DNA from: Actinomortierella ambigua
Taxonomy: Eukaryota; Mortierellomycota; Mortierellomycetes; Mortierellales; Mortierellaceae
NCBI GenBank assembly: GCA_016098155.1
Contig: JAAAJB010000063.1
Location: forward strand, 1-64,000
Direction of reading: 5' to 3'
Length of the DNA stretch: 64,000 bases
This document shows, one piece after another, positions 46,853 to 58,685 of this stretch (position 1 is the first letter of the stretch; every line of letters begins with the position of its first letter). The position numbers and the translations under genes are program-made. Below the pieces are notes generated by a model that was not told the DNA's origin, ran no database searches, and was given only the letters and a program-made list of their open reading frames with translations.

Positions 46853-47334
46853 GGTTCAAAGGGCTGACGCGTCTTGGCAGACTGATTGTAATGGATGTGA
46901 TGGAATGGTGAGGCTCTTTTTTAAAGTGTTGAAGCGGACTGTGGCGCTGAGCTTTAGGAATGACAGGAGAGAGGGCGGGAAGTGAGAGAGGGATACAACT
47001 ATTGGGAGAATGTGTAATGGGGATGTGAGCGGCGGGAGGGTGAGAAGAAAGAGACGAGGTGAAGGGAGAAGAGTGACAAAGTCTACGCCGCTGAGAGTGA
47101 TTACTGAGAGGAGAGAAGGATTATTGATGCAGGAAGAAAAAGAAAAAGAGCAAAAACGAACGCGGCAACGGGAGAGTCAGGGGCTCCAATCAAAATTGCT
47201 GAGCCAGGCACAAAAAAAAACACCATCTAAAAAAATTTGAATATAAATTGCACACACCGGGTTGAGTCCAGATGATGGGATCAGCATATATAGCCTGCAG
47301 TAAGTCGCATACACCTATTTCTTACTAATCAAGT
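46853..47334. other. Intergenic: XMAP215 promoter / ELP2 side
   Basis: 482 bases, purine-rich on the plus strand (so C/T-rich in the XMAP215 leader sense). No reading frame stands out. Confidence 0.5.
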
Positions 47335-50300
47335 CTACAGACACACGTCAAAGAGCCGCACTGAGTGATCCACTCCTGCACTCGCCAACTGCATCCTACG
47401 CGCCTCGCCCTTGACAGTCCGCCACGCCAGGCTGTTGATCGTGCCCGTGTGGGCCAAACCGCGTGGGACCTCACACACGGGAGTCCATGTCTCCGGCGCA
47501 CCAGCCTCGCTGGAGAACACAAACATGCGGCCATCCTCCAGACCCGCTGCTAGGAGATGCAGACGGGATTGCTTTCCTTCATCCTCAGTTTCAACCATGG
47601 GTGCAAAGGCCACCGCCGTCACAGCCTCCGGCAGCTTCAACGTCGCCACAGCAGCCCAGCTCGGATCCTTCTTCACCCAGATCTTGACCGTCTTGTCACG
47701 CGAGGCCGTGGCAAACATCGAATCATCCGAGCTCCACGAGCAGTCCCACAGGATACGCGCGTGGGCCTTGTTGCTCGCCACCAACTTGTAAGGGTTCGTC
47801 TCTTCTTGACCCTCGACTCGCTCGTACAAGCTCCACAGACGGTCACGCGAGATGCTGAGCAGATACTTGTCATTGTGCGAGAACAGAACCTTGGTGACCG
47901 TTAGCGTGTGCGACACCAGTGGCTGGCGCGTCTGCTTCCAGGACTTTGCATCGTAGATGCGCACCACTGCCTGGTCAGGAGTATGGGCTCGGCAGGCCGA
48001 TGCGATCCACTTGCCATCATGACTTGCGTCCACGCACATCAGCTCATACCCGTGGCCAAACAGCTTCTCGACCTCGGGCCACAGAGTGTGCTGCAGCAGA
48101 TGTTCCTCATACGGTGGTTGGTTCATTGCCTCGGTCAATGACGTGGGTGTGGCGCCAGTACTGACAAATGACTGGCGGTTCAAGTACTCCTCCGTCTCCT
48201 GCGCCTCTACCAGCTGCGCAATGTCACCCTCAAAGACCGCCTTGTTCGATAAACCAAGAGCTGGCAAGTTGGCACCCACTGGCCTTGATTCCTAAAGCCC
48301 CGAAGAAGAAGACCAAATAATATATGTAAGAGTTGCGCTTTGGGCTACAAGAACAAATAGAAAATTCGATACCATCCATCAACGAAAAAGAGCGGCAGTA
48401 TCATACCTCATCTGCAAGATGCTCTGGATTTCCAGTCAACGTGGACAAAGAGTGAACAAACGTCCGAGGTGCATCAAACACTCTCAGCACCTTTTCATCC
48501 GATCCACTGACAAAGGTCCATTTGTCTGAAAAGGCAACGCATTGGATATCATATCCATGGATCTGAGGACGAGCAATCTCATGCCATGTCTGGATCGTCT
48601 CCTTCGTCTTGCTGTCCTGGTGCTTCCATGGAGCCAACAACCGTGCTGTTTGATCCAGACTCACAGACACCAGATACTCAGATGAAGGGTCCCAAGTCAG
48701 ATCTTGCACGGATGAAAAGTGACCACTTGCTGGGACCTGGGGAACCCATCGATCTATTTTTTTCAAAATGAGTTGTTCGCGGGAAATTTAGATCTGATAC
48801 GAAGCATAGATGATAGCTAGAACACAGATGAACTGATCATAACGCAACAATACCTGCAATCTCATTGCCCTCATTGCGCCAAATGTGGAATGCTCCATTG
48901 TATCCATAGGCCATGATCCAATCGCCATCGGGACCAAAGAGTCCTCCATAGAATCCTGTAACGCCGCCTCCGACCTCTCCGACTCGTGTGCTGTTGACCC
49001 AGACACCAGTCTCCTCGTCGGGCCTCCAGATCATCATACTCTTGTCTGTGGAAGCCGAAAGGAGGGCCATAGGCTGGTGATATTGACCATCCAACAATTT
49101 GGCTGGTTGCCACTGGATCGTGTAGACCCAGTCGTCGTGTCCCAAGAGCAGCGCCTCAAACATGGCCGAGAATTTTTGGTTGCTTGTTGGATCCTCCAAA
49201 ATGTGCGCCTTTGTACTGAGTTGGGTTCCGTTCTTCATCCTATTTTACAGAGAGAGAGAGAAAGAGAGAGAGAGCATTAACTCGTAACTGTCAGAGCCAT
49301 TGTGACTCATGAAAAGTACTGTACTGCGGCACTCTGCAACGACATTTTTCGTGATCCCACCATACATGTCTTCAAAGTTTTGCAGCATCTCTTGAGTGAG
49401 AGCGCCCTCGCTTGGATCCTTTGAAACATTCGCTTCCGATGAGGTGGTGTCAACGGGAGAAAATCTCCACAAACGAATGTACTTGTCCTGAGAACCAGAA
49501 GCAAGGAGCAGGTCTCCATCCTGGAGGGTATGATGGTGGGAAGAACCCGCCTTCTCAGGGTTGATGTTGACGCCCTCAACCTTGGTGAATGATGCAAAGT
49601 CGAGTGATCTCACCCAGTTTTCATGTCCTTGAAGCGACAACGACTTGACAAACTGAAAGGTATCGGGATTCAAAGAAGAGTAACATGTTAGGAGATAGCT
49701 TTTTTTTTCAGCCACTTATTCGCCAGGTTTGTTGCGACATCGGTGACTCGGTGACTCCAGTTACCTGACCATCCTTGCGGACGTAAATATTGATCCTGTT
49801 GTCTGTCGATCCAACGGCCATGATGGGGCTTGTGGTGTTGGGCAAGTAGGAGATGGCAATCGACTGCGGATACTTGTTGCCGACCTGGATAGTTTGTATA
49901 CAGGTCACCTCATCTAAAGGACAAGTTGATCATTCGTGTATGAAGACATATACCGTTAGTTCCGTTGATCAAGCGCATGGAAGGGCGGGATGAGAATGAA
50001 AACTAGACCATAATCACATCTCACCTTTGTCGGCATCCAGCTCCTTTCGTTCCCAAATTTTGATTGAGCCGTCGGCCGAGCCTGTAGCGATAAGATCGGT
50101 GTCGGTCGTGATCGAGCGAGCCTTGAGAACACCGAGAGTAATGACAGACCCAGTATGACCCTCAATCACTGCCGAGCAGACATAGTCGCCAGACTGGTTC
50201 TTCTTCCACACACGGGCCGTCTTGTCTGAAGATCCTGAGAGAATAGCCACATTGGTCTGTCCAAGTTCCTGACCTCTTTGAAGAAAGCTCACGCAATTGA

Positions 50301-50572
50301 CTCTGTTGCTGTGTCCGCGGAGAGTTGCCCTGACGCCTCTCTTAGCCGAATCCTATATCACAATAAGAACAACAAATATCATCACCATTAGTCAATGCGC
50401 AACCACATGCTATGACAAGAAAACCTTTTTTTTTTTTTGAGTGGAGTACCATGGGATAATACAGGGCCACAGCATGGTGAGCGCCGAATGCAACAAGTCC
50501 ATCGGCACCCCATGCAGCGGCCTGAGTGAGACGATTACAGCCCACGCTAATGTGTTCCAGACGAATTTGCAT
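47335..50572 (-). CDS. ELP2: Elongator complex subunit 2, WD40 double propeller
   Basis: Elp2 is a scaffold of Elongator, which modifies wobble uridines in tRNA. Exons in order: 50572-50450, 50352-50025, 49913-49765, 49652-49366, 49239-48854, 48753-48407 and 48291-47335 (858 aa). Blocks typical of Elp2: LVAFGAHHAVALYYP at the start, LRGHSNRVNCVSF, SGSSDKTARVW, ATGSADGSIKIWE, GHENWVRSLDF, SGSQDKYIRLWRF, GHDDWVYTIQW, SASTDKSMMIWRPDEETGVW, SVQDLTWDP, QTARLLAPW, WHEIARPQIHGYD, GSDEKVLRVFDAPR, VGANLPALGLSNKAVF and SASRDKTVKIWV. The exon 4/5 border is the least certain; a GACAT|GTATGG donor at 49365 is the only one found that keeps phase across the short, (GA)n-containing intron. The gene is divergent from MOB2. 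Confidence 0.93.
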
Positions 50573-51357
50573 GACGGTGTGGGAAACGTCAAAGTGGAAA
50601 AGAGATCAGCTGCGTTCAAGAAGGGGTGGTGCCCGAAGACCGAGGGAGGGGTTTTTTTGTTCACAGCGTTTCGTCCAGCTCAGCCACATGCGGCCATTTT
50701 TTTTTTCTTTCACAAATTTCCAAAGGCAGCCCGAAATGTCCGTGACACGACTCTTGAGCTTTCTCCAACACACGCGTCAGTCGCGGAGGAAAGCAGCGGC
50801 CCTCTGGCCATGCTCCAGACGTGTCGTATACAACACTGCGTCGCTACATGTCTGTCTCCTCTTACCTCGATATGTTACCAGTCCTTGAGGTCAATTGTCG
50901 CTCTTACTTTGGCACCTAGTTCAACAGGGAAGCAAACGGCCTTCATACAAGAGGCCTTTGTCTTTCCTCGCTGGATGCCCTACCTTCTCGTCTGTTGGCT
51001 GCACTCCTGCGCCGACGATAAGGAGAAGGAAGACGATGAGAAGGGAGGAGGGGCGTCATCAGAAGACAGCGTGCGATGTATGTACGAAGGACTTGAAGCA
51101 GCAGTTTCCCCCCGTAGTTCCAGAAGTGGGGTGGGTGCGGAGAACAAAGTTTGGTTGTGGGGCGGGGGGGAAATGCACCTTTTTTTTCCATCATTCTTCA
51201 TTTCTGCATTCACTCACTTGTCCCTTTCCTCTTCACTTCCATTACCATTCTCCGTCAGCCTCAACTCTTTCTCTTTCTTTCCCATCACTCCTCACTCGCT
51301 CACACATCCGCTATCCCTTGTCTCCCATCGACCCATTCCTCTATTCCACACGCAACC
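50573..51357. other. Divergent promoter region ELP2 / MOB2
   Basis: 785 bases between two start codons transcribed away from each other. It becomes C/T-rich toward MOB2 (about 51180-51350), as expected of its leader. No further gene is supported. Confidence 0.5.
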
Positions 51358-52761
51358 ATGAGCGGATTCTTTAGCATCAGGCAAGCTGAACACAAACCGG
51401 GTAGAGGGGGTGCTCGACTACCCAGAGCCCTTGTTCTCCTCTTGCACGAATACCCGAATCCATCGATACAGCTGTACTGACACGCGTCATTCTCTTTGCC
51501 CTTTTTGTTCACATCGAGCAGCAGCAAGTTTGGCAGCAAGACAAAACCAAAGCGGTCGTCGTCGGCCGTGCGGCCACTGTTCCTCTGCCAACCATACTGC
51601 AACAACTCGATTGTCAAGGGCAACTTTAAGACAATTGTGCAGCCCCCAAAGTACGTCGATGCCAACGAATGGCTGGCGATCAATGGTAAGTGAGAACGAA
51701 CGACACGACACTCTCGTTTGGTAGTGCTATTGTGCTGTTCTTTGGTACCCCCACCCCCCGCTCTTCTTTCAAAGTTCACGACGGGGAAAAAATGAACTGG
51801 GACAAAATGAAAGATAAAAAAGAGATTACAGGGAAGAGGGGAGGTAGGACGGGAAGGACGGGAAGGTGCAACCACAACAGCAACCATCAACACTTTCGCC
51901 CTTCCAACACACCTTTTTTTGTTTTGGATCGAAAGCATCTCTTGCGTCTTCCTCCGTAGAGGAAACAGAGGGATAGGAAGGAAATGCTGATTCCCGGTGG
52001 AACAACCAAAAGCCTCGCATGCAAAGCGTGCTTTTGGAGGTTGGAGTTGGGGACTGGCGTGAGGGGAAAAGGGGGTCAAGGGACAACCCAAAAAAAAAAA
52101 AAGCTCTTCGCTTTTGCAAAACCTCCTTGAACGTTTTGAACATCATAACGGACAAACTCATACAGATCTGCTTTCCCTCTTTTTTATATTCCCACATAGT
52201 CTTTGACTTTTACAACTACATCAACATGTTCTACGGCTCGATATCCGACTTTTGCACAGCACGCGACTGTCAGAGCATGACAGCTGGATCAGGGTAAGTA
52301 CTCAAGCTCTATTGCAAGAAAAAACCTATCGTCACCAACTCTCGTCTCACCTTTTTTTTTCACTCTTCCTTTCCAACAATCGTAGATGCGAATATCTGTG
52401 GGTGGACCAGCAAAAGAAGAGCATCAAGGTACCGGCGCCACAATACATTGATTTTGTGATGAGCTGGATCCAATCGTCGATCAATGACGAGAACGTCTTT
52501 CCGACGAAAGAAGGGCGCGACTTTCCACCCAACTTTCAGCACACGGTGCGCGCGATGTTCAAGCAGCTGATCCGCGTATTTGCACACGTCTACCACCACC
52601 ACTACGACAAGATGTTGTGCCTATGCCAAGAAGGCCATCTCAACTCACTCTTTGCCCACTTTATCAGCTTTGGTCGCGAGTTTGAGCTGCTGGACAAGAA
52701 GGATATTCAACCGCTGCAGGAGCTTGTCGACGTGATGGAGAGCAATGGTATTCTGTGCTGA
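51358..52761 (+). CDS. MOB2: MOB2-type kinase activator
   Basis: Mob2 proteins bind and activate NDR kinases (Cbk1/Orb6/COT-1) controlling polarity and hyphal growth. Exons: 51358-51380, about 51522-51685, 52200-52293 and 52386-52761 (218 aa). Mob-fold blocks: VKGNFKTIVQPPKYVDANEWLAINVFDF, YNYINMFYGSISDFCT, SMTAGSGCEYLWVD, PAPQYIDFVMSWIQ, FPTKEGRDFPPNFQ, FAHVYHHHYDKM and LNSLFAHFISFGREFELLDKKD. KGNFKTIVQ and YIDFVMSWI fit Mob2 better than Mob1. Zinc ligands are plausible (a Cys/His pair around CEYLW and HVYHHHYDK). The first exon is only 23 nt (MSGFFSI plus two bases) and needs a GC donor (CAG|GCAAGC). The exact acceptor is ambiguous among three AGs (exon start 51519, 51522 or 51525). Confidence 0.87.
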
Positions 52762-53023
52762 AGAGGGAAGAGATCCCACGAATTTGGACCTTCAGCGGAA
52801 CTTTTTTTTTTCCTCGCACTGCTTCCATCCCCCCTTCCACCTCACCAACTCTCGTCTACTCGCACTTTTTTATCTGAATGCTAATACTTCTTCGAGCAAT
52901 ACAATGAGCTTCTGGAAATTCACTGGGCGTGGGGCTATTATCTTGCCAAGTTGCTGAAAAAACGAATGAAGGCGTTCCTAGCTAGGAGGCTACTTTTTTA
53001 TTTGCTTTGGTATCATGCCGTGT

Positions 53024-53724
53024 TTATTCGTGGGCTTCCAGCATCTGGACAGCATCCTCGTACTCCTTGCTGCTCCTCAAGTCAGGAGGGCAAGTGTTCT
53101 ATAAAGCAGATATGAAAGATGATGGCATCAGCAAAGTGTATGATTCTACCACTCAAAAGAAAAATTAAACAATAAAATAAGGCTCTTCTGTGGGAGAGGG
53201 AAACTTACCACAATCTTGGCCAAGTCCTCGCGAGCAGCAAGCGTCCTTCGCTCGAGATCAGGAAACATGTCTAGGGTCTCGTCCAACACCTCACGCTACA
53301 GACACGTCAACAGAAAGAGATAATAAAAATAAGAGGATTGAAAACGGGACAAATGCATGGCAGTAGGGCACTTTTGAGCGAGGCTCAACGCTATTCCTCT
53401 CACGACACGGTTGTTCAAAGAACAAACACTCTGGATGAATGTACCTGCTTCTTGATGTCATAGTTATCAGGGTCCGCGACAATCATGGCTTCGATCTTGG
53501 CTTCTTGGGCAACCTTCTCCTTCTCATAGAAGATCTTCTCCTTGGCCAGTCTGTTTATGTGGGTTGAGGAACAAAAAAGCAGATATGATGCAACACGTAG
53601 AAACAAAGCGATTAGGTCTTGTCTTCCCAGTCTGGGTAGGCATCTCAATGGGTAAAGAATGACAATGCAACTGAATGGACCTTTTGAGAACGTTTGTCTT
53701 AATGGTGAGATCGCGGGTAGACAT
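53024..53724 (-). CDS. Tubulin-binding cofactor A (Rbl2/Alp31 homologue)
   Basis: Cofactor A holds beta-tubulin during dimer assembly. Exons in order: 53724-53681, 53550-53445, 53295-53209 and 53098-53024, giving 103 aa, the family's usual size. Sequence blocks: RDLTIKTNVLKRLAKEKIFY, EKVAQEAKIEAM, DPDNYDIKKQREVLDET, MFPDLERRTLAAREDLAKIV. The conserved IKT-xxVxRLxKE and NYDIKKQ signatures are clear, and the chain is nearly all helix-forming. The donor of intron 1 (GTCCAT) is weak, but the codon split AG|A restores the conserved KR. The gene converges on MOB2 across a 262-bp gap; the 378-bp upstream gap should hold its promoter. Confidence 0.93.
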
Positions 53725-54102
53725 GATGGAAAATGAGTTGGTTTCTGGAGGAAGAGGTGTCTGTGAATGAGTTTGGGCGTGCTGGTAATTTGAGGACTGC
53801 GAGAAGGGAGAGGAGGATATTTGTGTGCACGACGCGGTACGTTGCAAACTGCTCCGCCCCCTTCTCCCCTCTACACTGCCCCCTTTTCCCCTTTTCGTCT
53901 CTTTTCTCATGGTTCACTATGAGAGCGAACCATGGTCGTTTTATTCAACAACATCATCTTACGATATTACTTATTTACATATTTACATAAGGGATTGACA
54001 AAATATGAAGAGCTCTTTCGCTTTTTTTGTAGTTGTACTCCCCCCGGAAATCGTCTGTCACACACGAACAACGAAGGGAGATGGAGCGACGCGCCATGGC
54101 TT

Positions 54103-55228
54103 TTAATATCCGCTGGCGGTATTCGCATTGTAGCTTGTGTTTGGGTGTGTCACAACAACGGGATCCCCAGCACTTCCAGTATGCGCAACGTGTCCAACAT
54201 TTCCAGCGCTGTCCACAGCCAGATGGCCGGTACTGCCACCAGCGCTGCCTACACCCGCAGGCGTGCTGGTGTAGACCTGGTTCGAAGGCGTACCGCTGTA
54301 GACCTGGTTCGAAGGCACCGCCTTGACGACGACCGGCTCAATCTTCTCGGTGACAACCGTGCGGGTCGGTCCACGCGGGTCCGCCAACAGATGTTGGTTG
54401 TAGATCGGGTCTTCACGCTTGCGGCGCCAGCAGAGCGCCAGCAAGAACGCCAGCGCTGACAATGCCAACAGGCCGAGGACCGCTCCGGCAATCGAGCCTC
54501 CAGAGTAACCGGGATAGGAGACCGCGGCCTTGCGTGTCGGGGTGGGCCCGACGATCGGCTGGGACGTGACTGTGGAGGTCGCAGCGGGGAAAGTTTGCGT
54601 ACCCGAGCCAGCACGGTACCGGTTGGGGTCGCCGTAGGGGTTGGACAGGCTGGTCGTTTTGGTGAGGCGACAGCGCTTAATCACAGCCTCAACGTTGTTG
54701 GCATTCTAAAAACAAGGAAATAGATTTGTAAGAGGAGTGAGGTTTGGGTGGCAGATAGCTTCGCATCCTCTTTCAATCTTTTCTAAGCACTCTTCTTTCT
54801 TTTCTTTGACAAGGGCAGTCTTTGGGCTTACCCTGAAGAAATCGGTGCGACTACCACGGCACTGACAGATGGCATAATCGTCGATGTAGGGTTGACTACA
54901 CTGCTTGTCGTTGCACTGCGGGACGTTGACATTGGGGTCGCTGCAGACCACTGTGATCATCCATCCATCAATCGATACAAACCGTCATCAAGGAAGTGGA
55001 CAGAGAGTGTACAGCGTGTCAGTGTGTGTGTGTGTGTGTGCATGTGTGTGTTTTGAGCAAAAAGACAATACAGTGCATCAGCTAGTAGTCAGGGAGAAGG
55101 CTCTTACAAGGGAGGACGTTGAGCTTCAGGCAAGAATTGGTGATTTTCACAGCATCGGGGCATGTAAAGCCGTGGGCCGCGGAGATGGCCACGGCCAAGA
55201 TAACAGCCACTAAAACAGTGGATTTCAT
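54103..55228 (-). CDS. Secreted-start, Cys-rich single-pass membrane protein of unknown function
   Basis: I do not recognise a named family. Exons in order: 55228-55108, 54950-54832 and 54705-54103 (280 aa). The signal peptide is MKSTVLVAVILAVAISAAHG. It precedes a ~75-residue ectodomain with eight Cys (FTCPD, NSC, LVC, PQC, KQC, ICQC, KRC) that could form four disulfides; the count recalls fungal eight-Cys modules such as CFEM, but the spacing does not match CFEM. A Ser/Thr/Pro-rich stalk leads to a TM helix (GAVLGLLALSALAFLLALCW) followed by basic RRKR, so the C-terminus is cytoplasmic. The tail repeats PSNQVY, encoded by a 27-bp direct repeat (54271-54289 and 54298-54316). The architecture suggests a cell-wall sensor or receptor; this is inference. 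Confidence 0.75.
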
Positions 55229-56608
55229 CGTTGGGTAGCGTGGAAAAGTGAGGATACGATACGATATAAAATGAAGAAGGTGTAAAAAGAGGGCAAGAAG
55301 GGAGATTTGCAACAAAACGAAAAGAAGCCAAAAAGAAAAAAAAGAGTGAAAAGTCATGAAGACGCGACGTGCAAAGAAACAATTTTTTTTCTTTGACACC
55401 GGGTGTGTTCGACCTGTTTCTGCAAGTCTTTTGAACCCACTTCCAAGCAAGACATTTCCCCTCCTCCTCCTCGCTCTCTCGCAAGTCACCGAGTACCAAA
55501 GTACACAGCAACAGAAAACAATGCGAAGCACCTCGTTCCTTTGTGTAAGCGCATGAAATTCGCGAGACTGACACACCTCTCTTTCATGTTCCAGTTTCCG
55601 CGTCGGCAGCTGTGTTGACACAAAGGAAGAGCAGGCGATCGCCATAAACTGAGAGGCTTAGTAGGTTTCTATCCCCCCCCCCGCCCCACTCTTGAGCAGG
55701 CAAAATAGATCTGGGTTAGCGTTTGGCAACCGCGCACATTTCGTCTTCACTTTTGAGAACCCCCCCCCCCTCTCCTTTTCTGAGCATATCCTCCAGGGGA
55801 GGTCGGCCCTACCCAAGCGGAGTTGGCAAAGGCAATCGAAGAAAGAGCTATGCTGCCTACGCCTTTCTAATGGCACTGTGTAGAAAGTCAAGGAGGTTGA
55901 TGCGTGATCACCCTCGAGCGTATTCTGATAAACGCAAGTCTGAACGTCTGCGAGTACCAAGGATGCCGTCCACCCTCAGTATTCAGCATACGGCAGCATA
56001 CATATTGTTCCAATAAAAAAAAATGGGGACATTACAAGTTATGGTCACGGCTCTCTGTTTTTATTCTTGGCAACCAAGTCCTCAGCAAAGTAGATGTGCA
56101 TTTCTTTTTTTTTTTCTTTTTTCTTTCGCCAGCCCGTGCAATGGTCGAAGAAGAAGAAACAAAAAAAAAGACACATCCTTGCGAGATTTGGTGAGAACCG
56201 AGGGAACAAACGAAACACCCCTTCCTCCTTCTAAGAAAATATATATACAAAAAATACAGAGAGTCTTTTTGCCAACTTAAAAGAAGAGAATGTTCCATCC
56301 CGTAGGTCCTCACGACTCCGTTCAAAAGGGAACAAGTGGAAAGTGAAGTGGATAAGAAAAAAAGAGAATCGTCGCATCCTTGATGTTGTTTTGTGGTTGT
56401 TTTTGGGGGGTTGTTTTTGGTTGTTTTCTGCTGTTTTTGGCGTTTTTCAGATTTTTTGTTGGTTGGACGAGTTGACAGGGTGGATGGGGCGGCGAGAGGT
56501 GTTGATGAGGAGATGTAGAGTGGTGATAGATAGGTGATGGTTGGAAGCGCAGGTGATATTTCTTTCTTTTTTCATACTCCAGCGTATTGATGAGAGTTTA
56601 CCCCACCC
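55229..56608. other. Intergenic: promoter of the Cys-rich TM gene and arginase 3' side
   Basis: 1.38 kb of mostly AT-rich and homopolymer-containing sequence. A TATA-like TTTATATCG (minus strand) lies near 55264-55272, about 36-44 bases before the ATG of the TM gene. No gene is supported. Confidence 0.5.
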
Positions 56609-57950
56609 TTACAGGAGGGTCTCACCCATGGCGCAGCGGACGAGCGAGCAGCCAACGTTGACGGTCTGGTAGACGGCCTGGTCATCCTCCAGCGAGGGGT
56701 TGACCTCCATCAAGTCCATGGCGACCAAAGTGCCGGTCTGGTGCAGGGCCTCGCAGATGTAGTGGCCCTCACGGAAGGTCAAGCCGCCGCGGACAGGCGT
56801 ACCGGTCGAAGGGGCAACGGTAGGATCCAGAGCATCAACATCGAAGGACAGGTGGACAGGGCGCGAGAGGCCAGGCGAGACGTGCTCAACGGCCATCTCG
56901 ACGACCTTGCCGATGCCGTATTTGTCAACCTCATGCATGGAGAAGGCCTTGATGCCGTTCTCCCTCAGGATCTTCTTCTCGCCCGCATCAACGTCGCGCA
57001 GACCAATGTAGACAATGCGATCGGGGGTGAGGCAGGGCTTGACCCAGGAGAACTCCTTGATCTGGCCAGCAATGCCGAGCAGGAAAGAAATGGGGCAGCC
57101 GTGGATGTTGCCACTCTCTGTGCTCTCCGGGGTGTTGATGTCCTAGATGGATTCACAAGTCGTGAAAAGAAATTAAAGTCAGTTTCATCTGATAATGCAC
57201 GTCGCACCAGAAAGGGCAGCTGGTGTCTGGAACTCTAAAAAAAGCTCGAGTGAATGGGCGGCAAGAAAATAAAAAAAGCCACCATTCGCAGCACAAGCTT
57301 GTTTTGCCCCTCCCTACCCCACGTCAATCCAAATAAACAAAAAAAAATCTTCCAAAATAAACCAGCATGAAGATACTCAGGTGACTTACAGCATGAGCAT
57401 CGACCCAGATCAGGCCTGCGTTGGGGTGGACAGCCATGGTGCCCGAGACAGTGCCGAGGGCGATCGAGTGGTCACCGCCGAGAGTAAGAGCAAGCGAACC
57501 CTTCTCGACGTAACCCTTGACAGACTGCGCAACAGACTCGGTGACGGCAGAGACAAAGCGGGCGTTCTTGAGCTTGCCAACGGGGGGATCCTGGGCGGGG
57601 CGCATGGCATTGTAGTCGCGATGGCCGTCAAACTCCACGTTCCAGCCGAGCTCCTTCATTTGATCCAGCAGACCAAACTCAATGATCTTCATAGGGCCGA
57701 GATCAACTCCTTCTCTGGGCTAAGAAAAATGGGGTGAGGGGGGGTGATGGGAATGATTGAAGGACAAAAAAGGGATGACGAATGCTTAGCGCACTGTTGT
57801 TTTTCGCTTCGTTTGCAGTAAGAGCCTCTCAGGTCGTTGATCACAAAGGTGAGTGGTGAGGGAACTAATACATACCTGGCCGCCCGAGAATGGCACGCCG
57901 ACAACGCCGACGGTGTTCTGCTTCAGGAACTTTTGGTGGACGGAGGTCAT
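56609..57950 (-). CDS. CAR1: Arginase
   Basis: Arginase hydrolyses L-arginine to ornithine and urea with a binuclear manganese site. Exons in order: 57950-57876, 57719-57390 and 57142-56609 (312 aa, the normal length). Metal-site motifs are complete: LGGDHSIALG, WVDAHAD (split by intron 2 between DAHA and D) and SFDVDALDPTVAPSTGTPVRGGL. GVVGVPFSGGQPREGVDLGP at the N-terminus and SGNIHGCPISFLLG complete the fold. A TATA-like GATAAAAG lies about 95 bases upstream of the ATG on the minus strand (58041-58050). The symbol follows the yeast gene. No targeting sequence is apparent, so it is likely cytosolic. Confidence 0.95.
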
Positions 57951-58685
57951 TTTGGATGGGGATGTGCAAAGGGGAGGGAATGGAGTAGTAATGAGATGAG
58001 AAAAGAGAGAAAAGAAGGCGAATTCACGATTTCACTCGAGCTTTTATCCTTGAGTGTGAGAGAGTTCCTTTTACGGCGATAGTTCACACGGGTGAGAGGA
58101 GGCGTGCTGCTGTTTGTACCCACTCCCCACTATTTTTTTTTTGCTCAGCAAAAAGAGTACAAAATTACAAAGTCAGACAGATTCATTGACAACAATCACT
58201 CTATGTTTTTATTATTGTATTGAATTGTATTGACAGGACCACACGCACACACACGGGAAGGTTGCCCACAAATCGTCCAACCAACTGGGGCAGGTACTGG
58301 AGGAAAAAAAAAAACCATGTTGAAACGAACGACCAAACTCAAAAAAAATAAAAGACGTCGCCTACCCCGCTAAAATGAAGATATGACGACAGTGCAGTGT
58401 CCCAGGCAGCCATTCCCCGAGACCTGGGGCCTCGCCCTCTCATCACTCCTCTTCCTCTCGGCGGGTCATTTTTGTCACAGTAGTTGCTAGTATCCATCTT
58501 TGTTTACATTGATCAAAGGTATGGAAAAGGGAATAGAGAAGACGGTGATGGTCGGACCAGCTGTGTTGGAGAGAGAGAGAGAGAAAAAAAGAGACGTGGA
58601 GAGGGGGCTTGCTCCCTCCTCACCCTCATGCTCTTCATCCCACCCCCCTGGCGTGGGAGTAAAGTTTCTCCCTCTGCTAAGGCTC
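57951..58685. other. Intergenic: arginase promoter and RhoGEF 3' end
   Basis: 735 bases with no supportable gene. The right part holds an A/G-rich run and a (GA)n tract near 58567-58582. Frames in 58484-58739 were judged to be noise next to the RhoGEF last exon. Confidence 0.5.

Noticed and set aside
54271..54316. Repeated CTGGTTCGAAGGC units resembling tRNA B boxes
   Set aside because: They are a 27-bp coding repeat (PSNQVY) in the last exon of the Cys-rich TM gene.
39188..57950. Clustering of microtubule and polarity genes (XMAP215, MOB2, TBCA) as a functional cluster
   Set aside because: They lie on both strands with separate promoters and are interleaved with Elongator and arginase genes; shared theme is most likely chance.
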